Of a stretch of 64,000 nucleotides of DNA, positions 9,692 through 21,532 are shown in pieces. The translations under genes and the position numbers were made by a program. Position 1 is the stretch's first letter; every line of letters begins with the position of its first letter. Source of the DNA: Kondoa malvinella (taxonomy: Eukaryota; Basidiomycota; Agaricostilbomycetes; Agaricostilbales; Kondoaceae); the NCBI GenBank assembly GCA_039545315.1, contig BCIM01000008.1, forward strand, positions 821,286 through 885,285. The letters are read 5' to 3'. Below the pieces are notes generated by a model, which had not been told where the DNA came from, did not search any database, and saw only the letters and a list, made by a program, of their open reading frames with translations.

Positions 9692-12600
9692 ATGTACTCG
9701 TCAGACAGGAAGCGCCGTCGTGACGATGACCAATACGATTTTCAGAATTCAGGCGGTCGAGGGCCCAGAGGACGCCCTGCACCTCGCGGGCAAGGTTATG
9801 GCTCGTCACCTTCTCGCGGTTCAGCTCGTGGAAATGGCATGACAGCTGGTGAAGCGTTCAAGAATGATTTGTGGAAGATGGGAGAACGAGGGAGCGACAC
9901 TCGCTTTGAAGAGGCTAGGCTGGACAACGTACGCAGAGTAGTCTCAGATGTTTGGGTTAGCAGCGAGATGGGCAGGACAGATGTGCTTGCGGCTTTCACT
10001 ACAGCGTAAGTCTACTCTCATTGCCCGTCGTATGATATAGGAGCTGACAGGTGCTGCGCAGAATGACCGATTTACCTCACAAACACTTTTATTTCGCTAC
10101 TCTGCTCGCCTTGCTCTCTGCACATCCTGTAGCGCCTAAAGAGACCTCTGCATCAACTGCACCAAAATCTCAACCTCTAGTGACCTTGACCTCGAAAGAC
10201 AACGATGCTGCACCCGTTCATTTGAACGGTGAAGATGCAGAAATGACTGCGCCTAAAGAAGAAGTCAAGCCATCCGAGCCTGAAAAGATCTACATCGGTC
10301 ACTTGATCACTTCACACCTCGCAGGCAAGCTAGAACGAATCGTCGAAATCGGCAGTTGGCTCGAAGTGCGTCTTTCTATCCAGTTCATGACTTTGCTATC
10401 CAAGATCACGTCCCCTCTCATCTCTCCCTCTTCGTTACTTGAGACTCTGGGCAAACTCTGTGCTGTATTCGAAGACGAATTCAAATCGCTCGGCTACAAG
10501 GATCAATGTGCGAAAACCGTCGCTATGGCTCTGCTCTTGCTAGAAGGGAAGGAAGGCGACGACCTAAAACAATTGCTCCGCGCTTACTCTGAGAAGAGGA
10601 ACCCTGATCCGGATAGTGTTCTGTTCGGCAAAGGGAATGAAGACGTAAGCCAATTCATCTTTGTTCTCGCATATCCTCAGGTGTCTTGACAGTTCGTACA
10701 CTCTCTCTTGAGCGCAGTACAGAAAGAGACCATCACTCTACCATTCACAGACCCAGTCAGCGAACATCCCGAACTTGCCCTCAAGCCAGAAGACGCGCCT
10801 GAACCCATTGACTTATCGCTTGACAAGCTACCTGAACCAGTCAAGAATAGCTCTACCTTCAAAGTGTGGAAACGACTGTTTGAGGACGAGGTTCGTTCCC
10901 TTCCGGCATCCGCTGTTTCTTACAACTAACCTGGCTGTCGAGGACAGACTGTACCAGAATCTTCCGATCCTCGAGGCATACTTCTCCGCAGTCTGATCAT
11001 CGACATGATGGATGTTTTCGAATCCAACAGAAGAGAATGTGCTCGTCTGCTGTTGGAATTAGGCAACGGCGTCTGGATAAAGGGGCGCGGTCAAGTGTTG
11101 AAGCAGAAAGCTCGCAATGACGAGGATGAAGAAATGGGAGGAGCGACTTGGGTTCTTGATAATGTCTTTGTCGAGGTGCGTCGGGACCGTTCCTTTGACC
11201 GACAGGTCTGAGGAATGGAATCTTTCACACAGTGCCTGCTCGACTCGCTCCTTGCACTGCCGACTTCTACCAACCTTCCACCATACTACGCTTCTCTCCT
11301 GGTCGAGCTTTGTACCCAATCACCTGCCACGGTCGCTCCAGCAATGGGTAAATGCGTCCGAAAACTCTATGCTGGTCTTGGTGCCGGTCCAGAAAACTCT
11401 GATGCGAAAGAGCTGCTTGACCCGGAAGGACTGCGCAAGTTTGCTGAATGGTTCGCAATGCATTTGAGTAATTACAATTTTGTTTGGCGTTGGCCTGAAT
11501 GGTGCGCTCTGTCTTTACCTTCTTCAGGGCAGCACTAACGGACGTCACAGGGAGGGCGATCTAACGTTACCTGCTACACACCCGAAACGCGTCTTTGTCG
11601 GTTGGCTTTTGGAGACTGAAGTTCGGCTGAGTTACTATGACCGAATCAAGAATACCTTGCCAGACAGCTACAGAGATGCGGGCATCATGAGCGGTCCTCC
11701 GCCCGAGCCAGAGTTCCCATATGACGATGCTGGTAAATTATAAGCTGCTGACAAAATCTAGGGTGATGCTGATCGACTTTTTAGAAAACCCTCATCATAC
11801 TTTCGCCCAGCAATTGCAAGCTTCATTAAGGGAAAGGACGACTTCGGAAGACATACTGGAGCAGCTCTCTGTCTACCAAGGCACCTTGCAGTCAGAAAAA
11901 AGCTTGCCAGAAGAGCTTGCCGCATCAACAAGCAACGACATTGCTCTTCAATGCATCCTCCTCATTGGCTCCAAGTCTTTCTCGCATTTCCTCAACGTCA
12001 TCGAGCGTTACATTGTCCTTCTGCGCAGTCTAGCAAGTTCTGCAAACGCAAGACAACGAATGCTGCATGTCGTCGCTACTTTCTTTGCAAAGAACCAGGA
12101 GTACATTTTCATCGTGATCGACAAAATGTTGCAGTACAGGATCGTCGAAGCGATCGATGTGGTTGAATGGGCGTTCCAGAAAGGCCAAGATGGAACGCAC
12201 GCAACGAGATGGTGCGACGTCCAGGTGTGGGAAGTGCTTCGTGCCACTGTCATCAAGGTCAATGGACGGCTGAAGAATGCAAACGCGAGAGTCGAGGGTC
12301 TGAGGTTGAAGGAGAAGCGAGCTGCTCTGATAGGCGAAACCGACGGTAGGTCGTTTGTCAGAATTCGGAGCAAGGTTCTAAAGTCTTTCTGACCAGATGC
12401 TGCAACGACCGAAGCTGCGGAAGAGCTAACAAAGGCCGAGAGACAAGCTAGCAACGTCGCAGATGAACAAAAAGAGGTCGTTTTGACTTCAGCGCGCCGT
12501 TTCGCTGCTCTAGTCAATTCGCCGGAGGGCGACGACGAGTTTGCGATCTGGTGGTGTCAAGGTTGGCTGCGACAATTCGCTCGTGGTGTAAGCTGTTCGC

Positions 12601-12748
12601 GTCATCGTGTAATCCCAATCTGACCTTGCGACTCTAGTTTGCGCATCTGTTGTACCTGTACAAAGACGACGTACAAGCGATAGAGCCCGACACTACTGCA
12701 GCGGGCATCTTGAACAGCAGCGTGCGCTTCGCCGAGGAGATATTGTAG
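9692..12748 (+). CDS. CBC1: Nuclear cap-binding complex large subunit (CBP80)
   Basis: Binds, with Cbp20, the m7G cap of nuclear pre-mRNA and links it to splicing, export and the first round of translation. The N-terminal third is MIF4G-like after an Arg/Gly-rich leader (KRRRDDDQ, GGRGPRGRPAPRGQG). Diagnostic segments are YYASLLVELCTQSPATVAPA, RKFAEWFAMHLSNYNFVW, SKSFSHFLNVIERY and IDKMLQYRIVEAIDVVEW, in the family's usual order. The gene has nine exons. Introns include 10008-10062, about 10647-10692, one opening with GTTCGT at 10891, one at about 11175-11231, and one before FAHLLYLYKDD near 12590-12637. The start at 9692 (MYSSDRKRRRD) was preferred because basic residues follow directly; in-frame ATGs at 9641 and 9650 are alternatives. 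The next gene is convergent, 106 bp away. Confidence 0.92.
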
Positions 12749-12854
12749 AAGAAGCATGAAATGAAAATGTAACATACTTCGATCGTACACGTTACCATAT
12801 CCAATGGCACCGTCTAGACCTCCATCCATACCGTCATAGCCCGCTCCCATGCCA

Positions 12855-14917
12855 TCATAGCCCAAGCCTTCCGTCGATGCCGTCCATAGCACCGTAACTT
12901 CCCAGACCGGCATTTGCACCGAATGTCTTTCCGCCATACTGAAAGACACATCAGCTAGACGTGCGCACATATGGCAAACTACGCACATCAATGCCGTCCA
13001 TCGGTCCGCCATCTGTGCCCAGACTCAGCTTGAACGAAGAAAGGACGAAACGAACTCACATCCATCCAATCCTCCCATGCCATATGAATCGATGCCACCA
13101 TCGTACAGCCGGTCTGACGCCAGTCCTGAATCATAACCGTCGTAGCTTCCCAGACCGCTTCCATAACCAAGACCGCGATCTCCCAATCCGCCATAACTTG
13201 CACTGCCCAGTCCAAGCCCTCCTGTTCGAGAGTATCCAGGTTCGAGAAAGCCAGGATCGTGCATTAAATCATCGAAATAGCTTTGGTTGTACAGATTTTC
13301 AAAGCTGTAGTTATTGTAAGCGCCAAGATGGGCTAAAACGTAGCCTCTGCTTTGCAAGCGTTGATTGATCTGTCGCTCTAATCGCCTCAAAGCATAGTTC
13401 TGCTCGACTTTGGATCGGTAGACTTGGTTGCCGAGAGCTTGCATCATCACTTCTTCGTTCAAGCCTGCCAGAGTCGCTCTGTACGCACATGAGTGAATAA
13501 TGTGATACGATTGTTGTGAAGGAGCATACCTTGCTGCTATGTCATCGAGTCTACTCTGCTCCATCGCATTGAATCTTTCTTGCAACATGGATTGACGGGT
13601 ATACATAGCGGTTTGAATGCGCTCTCGCATAGCCAGCCTATATCATTTTAGCAGCCTCTCTCTTGCCTTAGGCTGATAGCTCACCGTCTGTCGCGCTCAG
13701 CTTCTATCTTGGCTTCAGCCGCCTAGTCTGAGCATTAGATCCGCGCAACCACCTGTAGTGAATGAACTGACCTGTCCAGCCAATACCGCGTTTTCCCTCC
13801 TAGCTATCTCATGAACTGTTTGGATCTCCTGGTTCTGTCGAGCCAGATCTGCATCCCTTATCGCTCTTTGATATTCTTCTTCTTGTGCTCTCCTCCTTTC
13901 CTGCTCTGCCGAACGAGCAGCCTGCGACCGAGCGAGGAAAGCTTCCCGAGTACGGCGATAATCTTCTTGGGCTTGCTTCAATTGCATCTCCTTTTGATGC
14001 CTTTCGTGATCGTTCAAAGAAGCTTGTAGCATGTTGCTCTGTTCTTGAAGCGTCTGATTCTGTTGCATCAGCTGTTGTTGAAGTTGGGCTCGAGCTCTTG
14101 CTTCTTGTTCAAGGCGCATCTTTGCCTGTCCATCAATGAGAAAAGTCCTCCGAGAGGCGGATTGACGTACGTCACGCAACGCTTGGCTCTCGACGAAACC
14201 AAGCGGACTCTGTTGCTGGAAAGGAAGATTCTGCTGCGTGCCCATATTTGGCTGAGGAGACTGCATGCCCATGTTCCGTTGCTGAGGTGATTGCATATAT
14301 TGCTGCTGAGGCGGGAGCGATCTGTCCTGTCGGTTCATACGATCCGGAGGAGGTCCACGAGGTGCAGAAGAAGCTTGACTAGCAGGAGAGAACAGCGGGT
14401 CGCTGTTTTGAGGCATATTGCGATTGTGAGACCCATGAGGATTATGCCGTGCCCCTGCAGGCGGCTCGTTCAGAAGATCGTCAGCTAGCGAGCCGTAGTT
14501 CATCAGGGGCGTTTCGCGAGTGTCTCCAGGTCGATTAGGGTATTGTCTGTATTGTGTGCCGGTATATTGATCCACAGAGCTGTAAGGTCGCTGGATGGGT
14601 GACTGCTGCAATATAGGATTGATGAAATGCATGGGAGAGGAAGGACTGGACATCTGTTGCGGCATAGGGGTAGAATGGCTTGAGCCAGGTGGAACAAGGT
14701 GGACTGGATCCTGTTGGCTTGCATTGAGACCGCTGGGCGATGGTTGGCTCTGGTCCAGTGGGTGAGTCCATGAAGAGAATCCTGTGCTTGAATCAACGTA
14801 ATACCACTCTTGATAGTTCTGATCAAAGTCTCTGAAGCAGCCCGCTGGTAAGGGGCGAGAATCTTCTCCTGGTATCACGTCTCCTAGCGCCTGTGCTTGC
14901 CGAGTCATGGTATCCAT
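12855..14917 (-). CDS. WW-domain, Gln-rich coiled-coil protein
   Basis: The N-terminus carries one WW domain (residues about 23-55: LPAGCFRDFD ... EWYYVDSSTG ... SSWTHP), which normally binds Pro-rich peptides. The first signature Trp is replaced by Cys. Then come about 170 residues rich in Pro, Gln and Ser, a long Gln/Glu/Arg coiled coil (QEARARAQLQQQLMQQNQ onward), and a Gly/Tyr/Asp-rich tail. Splicing joins five or more exons: introns near 14130-14174 and 13723-13771, one before RLAMRERIQTAM at about 13640-13682, one at about 13482-13529, and a 26-nt exon at 12987-13012 encoding DGGPMDGID. The frame stops at 12857-12855, yet compositionally identical Gly/Tyr/Asp coding sequence continues one base out of frame beyond the stop. 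Similar to fungal Wwm1-like proteins only in the WW region; function unknown. Confidence 0.75.
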
Positions 14918-15234
14918 TGAGGCCCAGGCTAAAGCTTCGTTGGAGGATACATAACAAAGCTGGAAACTACGCCCTCGAGAACGTCACAGGCTTCTGATCA
15001 TTGATGCGGTAGAATGGAACGTGAAAAGGCAGGAGACTTAGAAAACAACAGCGAGCGAAGGAAACAGTCTGAGCTGCTATGAAGACAGCAAGTCGGAGCA
15101 GCAGAATGATCGATAGCGTTCCAAGCCAGAGTTGAAAGACAACGCGTCACACGTCGCGGCATTGCTGTCTTGTGAACACCAGAAAGAATAGCCGTAACAG
15201 CCTCTATCTGAGCAACAAGCAAGACCAGTCTACC
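14918..15234. other. Divergent promoter region
   Basis: 317 bp between the WW-domain gene and the NTF2-like gene, with start codons facing away from each other. No separate gene seen. An open leader upstream of 15235 has no ATG and is not counted. Confidence 0.4.
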
Positions 15235-15921
15235 ATGCCATCAATCGACGTCGCTCGGGTGAAAGAGATCTTTGCGAACCTCGCTGACGGAACCCCTGCG
15301 GAGTTCTTCAAGCATGTAGCCGAAGATGTCAGCTGGGTATGTCATTATTTGCAGAACTGTCGAATCGTGCTCATTGGCGTTGCATAGACTGTCACCAATC
15401 CAGATCCGAAGCACCAGTCGCACCCTCGTGAGTCGGCAGTCGATCAATATAATAAGCTTGCGAAAGCTCATTGCTGCGTTTGCCTAGTCGCTGGATTATA
15501 TCACTCAGTATCAGCCTTTCAAAATTCGACCTTCAAACCTCTAGGCGAGAAGCTGAAGGTGAGTAAAGATGCCATTCTAGCGGAAGTTCTAACGGCTACA
15601 AATAGGAACCTATTCGTCTAACGCTTACTCAAGAACCTATAGTCTCTGGTGATATGGTTGTGGTAGAGCTGAAAGCTAGTATGTCAATGCCAGCACTTGA
15701 TTCGAGCAGCAGCTAAGGAGCCGAAAGTCACTGCTTCCGGCGAGATTCCTCAAGGCAAGAACGGCACGAGGTGAGCTTCGCAGATCGTCAGGCATGCGAG
15801 ACTGATGAGAGCACCTAGCTTTGATAATCGCTACTGTTGGATTCTGAAATGGAACGGTAGCAAGTTCAGCGAAGTCCGAGCATATCTGGACTCAGCCATG
15901 GTCAACGCGGTTATGCAGTGA
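15235..15921 (+). CDS. SnoaL/NTF2-like fold protein
   Basis: A small protein of the NTF2-like cone-barrel superfamily; members include isomerase-like enzymes and polyketide cyclases, so no specific reaction can be claimed. Six exons, 15235-15336, 15388-15427, 15488-15558, 15606-15678, 15728-15770 and 15819-15921, give 432 nt and 143 aa. Features typical of the fold are the N-terminal helix followed by the acidic-aromatic turn (FFKHVAEDVSWTV), the central HPLAGLYHSVSAFQN helix and the alternating C-terminal strands ending NRYCWILKWNGSKFSEVRAY. Length matches single-domain SnoaL-like proteins. No signal peptide, so cytosolic. Confidence 0.75.
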
Positions 15922-15972
15922 TCGTTGCTTATGTCTGATTTGTGAAAGACAATGTATACATCCATTTAACAT

Positions 15973-18068
15973 CTACGACAGCTTCTCGTCCATATGTTTC
16001 TTCTCATTCTCTAAATATGCCGCTTGTTCCGCTCTGCTCTTCTTCAAGTCTACTCCCCAGGCCAGTAGTATAAAGCTAACTAGCGTCAGGCCGAACAGAA
16101 AATAGAACGGTAGGCTTTCGTTGCTGCTGGGAGACGCGTCAATGATGGCGCTTGAAACGATGGGACCGATGAAAGCGCTGTAAATTGGAGAGCGTAAGAA
16201 GCATAGACCGCAGCGATAAAGGGCTAACCTGGTCTTGCCCATCACTGAGAAGAGAGAGAAGAAGAGAAATTCCTTTCCTCGAGGCGTCACTTCCGCTAAA
16301 ATGGAAATGAGCAAGCCGAAAATCATGGTGGAGAGGAATCAGACTTACAGATCATGACTTGCGAATACCTTTGCAAAATCGTCAGCCTGTCATTCGAGGG
16401 GCACGACGATCCTTACGAATACCACGGGCACACAAGAAGCCCTGGAGATGCAGCAAACATCAGCTTTGCAATGGGCTCCCGGTAATTACGCACCATAGAC
16501 TGCTTGGTATAGGTAGAATTCCCACTCGTGATGGAACCCAAAGCTTTGCGTCCATATTCCTAAACATGTTGCTATGTCAAAACAACAGTATTTCGAGAGC
16601 AAAAATCCTCACCGATCATACCCCAGCCATCAAGCAGCAATATTCCAACCATAACAACTGTGAACATGGTCTTCGTCGACAGGCCATAGCGTTTCTGGAC
16701 AGTCCAAAAAACGAAGATGCCTATGAGCTGAGCACCAATGCCGAGGATGAGAAGATAGGCTAATGTGAGACTATTGTAGGAGACGACAGAGTTCTGCAAT
16801 GTGCCAATGACTGTGACTGTAGTGTTCTGAAGAGAAGTTCAGCTCAATCAATGCCGTAGGTGCGCGTCCTTACCAGAGAATCTCCAAGCAGGCTGCAATC
16901 AGAGTCAGAAGAATCCGAAGTACAACGGCTACCAGCTCACAAGTAGCCGATCAGATAGAGTAGCGTTTGCTTGAGCTTCCAGATTTGTGTTGCTGCGCGC
17001 CAAAGCGTCCAGAAGGTAACAGAGACGAGGTTCATACCAGGTGGTAGTTTCTGACCCGGTCGCTTCTTCTCGAACAGAAACCATGGTATCGCCAGTAACA
17101 CCCACCATCTACGCAAGAGAGTCAGCCAATTGTGAGGGACGAAACGCGACAAAATTCACCCAGTACAATAGGCAATAACAACAGAAAGACCGTAATCGTT
17201 GTTTGCGGTTGACTCATTGACATTTAGCGCGAATAGGATGCCAACAAGGATGGCCAATATGATGATCTCTCCAGCAGACTGCGCTATGAAGGCAACATTG
17301 CTGATCCGATTGCGCTGCATCATATCTTCATGATCGTACTCGTCTCTGGTAATCTGACCTTCTTCGTACTTTTCTGCTGCTTCTCGCATCTCTGGCGTGT
17401 TTCGAGCCAGACCAGGGAAAGCGGAAGTCCAAAATGTGAGCGATAGCTGATAGGCGATCAGACCGAGCATATATAGCGCTACACCGGCTTGCCAGCGGTC
17501 AGGAGTATGTACAGCCAGCCAAGCGAAGCCGACGCCGAAGCTGACGAAGGACCAGAAGATCAGGATGTAGGGCCGCCCTGCACAGTATAAGCTTATAGGC
17601 ACGGAGATAGCTTCAGTCTTACATGTTCCGTAGTCGGCAAGCGAGCCAAGGATCAAGAAGAGCACGCATTGGATAGCAAAGCTGATGCCGTTTGTGAGCA
17701 AGATGATACTGGCGACACTTCTGTTCGATCCAAAAAAGTAGAGTAGCCCAGAGTCGCCAGCAGCTTCGTATAATGCATTCTGCGCTGCGGTTGGGCCGTA
17801 ATTGAAGACCACGCCATCATGTCAGGCTACATCATGTATGCATTTGTTGAGACTAACGAGTCAGGCCGTTGTTGCCAATGTAATAGGCATAGTAGGAGTA
17901 AATCTCTTTCTTTGTGGCTTCTAGCTGCGGGTCAAATTGATCTGGCGCAAGCAGACGCTGGTCTTGATCGTCTTCGGCAGCAGGACCAGTCGAGAGTTTC
18001 TCTTTTGGCGGATCTTCAGCTTCCACATATGCAGCAGTTGCAGCAAGTCCTTGATTCGGGACAGACAT
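15973..18068 (-). CDS. ATG22: Atg22-family vacuolar amino-acid effluxer
   Basis: A major-facilitator-like membrane protein. In yeast, Atg22 exports amino acids from the vacuole after autophagic breakdown. Start MSVPNQGLAAT at 18068, then a charged cytosolic N-terminus and the family motif EIYSYYAYYIGNNGLT. The downstream block continues NYGPTAAQNALYEAAG and then twelve-span hydrophobic segments (for example FWSFVSFGVGFAWLAV and RRWWVLLAIPWFLF). The C-terminus runs EVTPRGKEFLFFSLFSVMGKT to a charged tail ending at 15973. Several exons. Clear introns include 17578-17623 and 17107-17155. The first intron, 17857-17809, has a good GT donor, but the acceptor needed to keep the conserved TLFNYGPT junction is GG rather than AG. 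The identification rests on this conserved junction and overall topology. Confidence 0.85.
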
Positions 18069-18669
18069 GGAGGTGGACGATGTTTGATGTCAAGACAGGC
18101 GAAGCAGTTGTTCTCACCTGACGGGGTCAGACGACAAGATGTCAAATCTTGCTTGATCGACATTTTTGAGCTGTAGCTATAAATAGGCTTTTGCTGTTTC
18201 TCCCGCATGGATGATGGGGTAGAACAGCGAGACTCGATCTGTGTATGGCAGCAGAGGCTGCCGAACGCATCCAACGAAGAAGACATTCGTCGTGTTTGCA
18301 AAGTCGAGCTTGCCAGAATTGTGTATCGCGCAAAGGTGGTGAGCAAGGGACGGACCAAAGGCAGGAGATTTGAACAGCAGGATCAAATTGCTTCGAAAAG
18401 AGAACGCGAACAGGTCACAAAATCTGCCGAAGCTTGACAAGCTTCTGGGTTTGAAGTGTTCGCAGGCTTCACGCAGTGTTCTCCGTTCTCGCAATGATGT
18501 GCTTCAAGCATGGCGCCTCTGCCAAAGCGACTGGAGCTCGTCGCAGCTCCCAAGACATACTGATGATGGCTGTCGAGAGCAAGCTGTGCAAAAGCGAGAG
18601 CGAGCTGAACTACATGCAAATGAACTCTATCTGACATATTCTGATGCTGGGTATCACTGACAATCTATG
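18069..18669. other. Intergenic region with TATA-like motif
   Basis: 600 bp between the start of ATG22 (minus) and the 3' end of the DIL-domain gene (minus), so it holds the ATG22 promoter. TATAAATA (18178-18185) lies 110 bp upstream of the ATG22 start on the opposite strand (as TATTTATA in its direction). A 76-codon plus-strand frame at 18207-18437 is charged and might be a small gene, but nothing else supports it. Confidence 0.35.
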
Positions 18670-21168
18670 CTACTCCTCCTCCGAATCTTCTCCTAATTCC
18701 TCAGCCATCTTCTTTCGCCAATCAAACACCATGATATCCGCATGCTCATCCATGCCCAGTCCTACACTCGTCCCTCTCGGCTCAGGCAATACTTTCGCTC
18801 TTTCTGCATCCAGTCTATCTAGGAAACCGTCCGGCAGTGTTGATACAGGTAATGCGAGAGCTTGATTCGACAAAAGAGGCGATTCGGGTCGCAGACCATT
18901 CTTGGGTTGCGCTAGTGGGCCAAAGCTGGGTACGCGAGTCTTGACAAGCAGATCTTCCGTTGACGAAGGTAGAGCGAATGGTAGCATATACCGAGAATTC
19001 AACAACTCGCCAGAACGAGGTGGACCGTGAGGCGGAGTGTAAAGCGAATACGACTCTGGTGATGTAAAGGTCGCGTCGATCTCCTTGACGGCTTCCTGCA
19101 TCTGCCGATACTCTTTGGACTGATAGTACGCCTCCATCTCTGCCTCTTCATCCATCTCATCTTGTGATTCCGGCTCCGCTTCTGTCTGCGCCTCTTCGAC
19201 CGCTTTAGCTACCCGATGCCGCTCATAGTCCTGCTCGACCATAAGCATATACTGTGCGCACTCTTCGCTCATCCGCCCTTCTTCCACTTCGAACCGATAG
19301 CCATTCACCGCTCTTCGTAGCATGGGCGGATTGAGCATATGAAGCACTTGCATTGTCCCAACGAGTTCATCTAGCGTTTGGTTGGGCGTCGATAAGCATT
19401 GCAACCATTGTAAGAGTTGGTGAAGAGGTTTGAAGTGCTCAGAGAGGATTTTGGGCGGTAAAAAGGATAGACGAGCCCAATCTTCTAGCGCCGAAGCATT
19501 CAAGCGGATCTGTATTGCTTTACTTCGAGCAAGGTATTTCTTCTGCAAGTCTGTCAGCCCGATCAAGAGAGGAAGACAGCAGACTCACGCGTGTCAGTAT
19601 CCGATTGGAGCATTCACACGCCAGCCAATAGAAGATCTGGCTAAAGACTTGCACAACAACACAAGGGTGTATTTCATACAGCTGGAGTACGAATAGCGTA
19701 GACGATAATATACTGGTGATGTGTCTGGGCGATATCTCTTCATCCATTTCAGGCGATCGCAAATTGGCCATTGACTGTCTTTGCAACTTTCTCGGCTTCT
19801 GTGAAGGCGAACCCGCTGTTACGGAGCGCTGCCTCGGACTCGAAGGTACGTTTTCAGGTACACCAAAGAGTGACATGACGCTGTTCTTTGATTCTTTCCT
19901 TCGATGACCGGTCAACGACTTCAAGATGTTCCATTCCCCTTCAAACCGAACATCTTCGAACCCTGAGAGAGACTCATAATCCAACATGGCAGCGTCGAGT
20001 ATCTTGTCTATTCTCTTCTCAGCGTCCCGAATGATAAAGACAAACAATTCGTTCAATAAACCGGTAAGTTGAGCTTGGTTGTATTCCGACATTTGGTCCA
20101 GTACCGGATCTGATCGAAGAAAGTATAAAAGGAGTGTGACGTTGTATAACCAGAATGCGATGGTTGCCATATCGTCCGCTTTTGCATGCACGCGAGCTTC
20201 GATCTCGTCTATAGCGCCGTCGAGTAAAGCGTTAAGAAGATCGGTTGAACCGCTATAGTGAGCGGCGAAGCGGGCAGAAAGGAAGAGAACATTGGCTGGG
20301 ATGACGCGTTGAGCTCGAGAGCGGATTGGGTCGACATCGATGATGAGGGAGAAAATGATGGGAAGGTCCTCGTGCGAGAAGACGAGCATTTGATCTGGTT
20401 CACAAGAGGTCCATTCGAAGCCGTTTGTATCGTTTTCCTAATCCACTGTCAGATCAGGACCGCGCAGAGCGTGACTCGACTGACAAGCATTGGGCTAGGT
20501 TCCGGCTTGAGACAGAGCGTGTCGAGCTGGATATTGAGGGTCCGCACGCTCTCATCTGCCAGATCCAGTTGCTTCTGGTAATCTTTCCGCAGCGCTTTCC
20601 TATCCTTTTCGGCGGCAACAGAGATAAAGTTGAGTTCTGGCGAGCGGACCTCTTGCACTGCCAGAATCATGTCGCGCAGTATTGCAGCATCTTTTGCTCC
20701 TCTTGCCAGATCAACCGCTTTCAGTCCTTTGTGAGAGACGACCTCTGTGTCTGCGCCATGATTGAGAAAGTAGGACGCGAGAGGTGTGTTTGATTGATAG
20801 CAAGCATGCATGAGAGCCGTCCATCCTACTTTGTCGACCGCGTTGATGTCTACGCCTGATTCTACGAGTATCCTTGCGCAGTCGCTATGAGAGAACACGA
20901 CGCAGAGCACGAGACCGGGAGATGCTTCGTCCCATTTCGCGTTCAAGTCAATGTAATGTCTGGTTTGCGAATTGAGAAGCAACCATTCGAGGAGATCAGA
21001 ATCATTAGAGGACACGGCTTGCAGGTAGGCTTTGGTCAGAGCTGTCCTCTTGTATTCCTCGGTCAACTTGACATCCGAGACCAAAGCATTGAGCGAGTTG
21101 ACAGTCGGCGCGTGAGATATCAAAGCATCAGGGGGTAAATCACCCAAGCGTGGTATCTCAAAGTTCAT
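18670..21168 (-). CDS. Ankyrin-repeat and DIL-domain protein
   Basis: A fungal protein combining N-terminal ankyrin repeats with a dilute (DIL) domain, the cargo-binding module of class V myosin tails; a role as adaptor in actin-based transport is a family inference. Start MNFEIPRLGDLPP. Ankyrin repeats at about residues 95-170 (DINAVDKVGWTALMHACYQ, then HGADTEVVSHKGLKAVDLA). A short coiled coil follows. The DIL domain spans the middle exons (AFWLYNVTLLLYFLRSD, IFYWLACECSNRIL, IQIRLNASALEDW). The C-terminal third is acidic and disordered (DEEAEMEAYYQSKEYRQM) and ends GEDSEEE. Three exons: the first intron (about 20455-20503, GTCAGT...ATTAG) restores ENDTNGFEW, the second lies near 19527-19583. 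Total about 790 aa. Divergent from the SH3 gene. Confidence 0.88.
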
Positions 21169-21532
21169 TCAGCCCAAGGCTCTTGCAGGCGACAATGGCC
21201 GACGCTTGACAATAGACGACCGGTCGCTGAAGTGCTTTGTTCGACCACTAGAGATATCCAAATAGCAGCCCAGGCGGCTTACACGCGTGGTGTATACCCA
21301 ATTCGGCCCAGTGACAGCAAGGGAAGGGCTAATTGTTGCTTTGTTTTGCATGGCAGACACCGAAAGTCAAGGTGAATAGCTCTGTCTGCCTATATAGCGC
21401 TCTATCGGCCGCTCTCTTTCATATCTATGCTGTCGGCTTTCGTCTGTTGGCGGTGTCGAGAGCACGCGGTGTCGGCGTCATGCTTTCCTTGGCTTCTCAT
21501 CCAGAAGTCCCTGTATTGGCTCAAAAGAGCTT
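21169..21532. other. Divergent promoter region
   Basis: 364 bp between the ankyrin/DIL gene and the SH3 gene. Open frames crossing it have no domain support. A CTATATAGCGC-like AT-rich spot occurs near 21392-21401. Nothing else recognisable. Confidence 0.35.

Noticed and set aside
10369..10407. Possible 39-nt in-frame intron in CBC1
   Set aside because: It has GT...AG ends, but it is shorter than other introns here and encodes a plausible helix of the MIF4G region, so it was kept as coding.
12008..12517. 169-codon minus-strand frame, Ala/Ser-rich
   Set aside because: Antisense to CBC1 exons that match the family well; composition follows the complementary strand.
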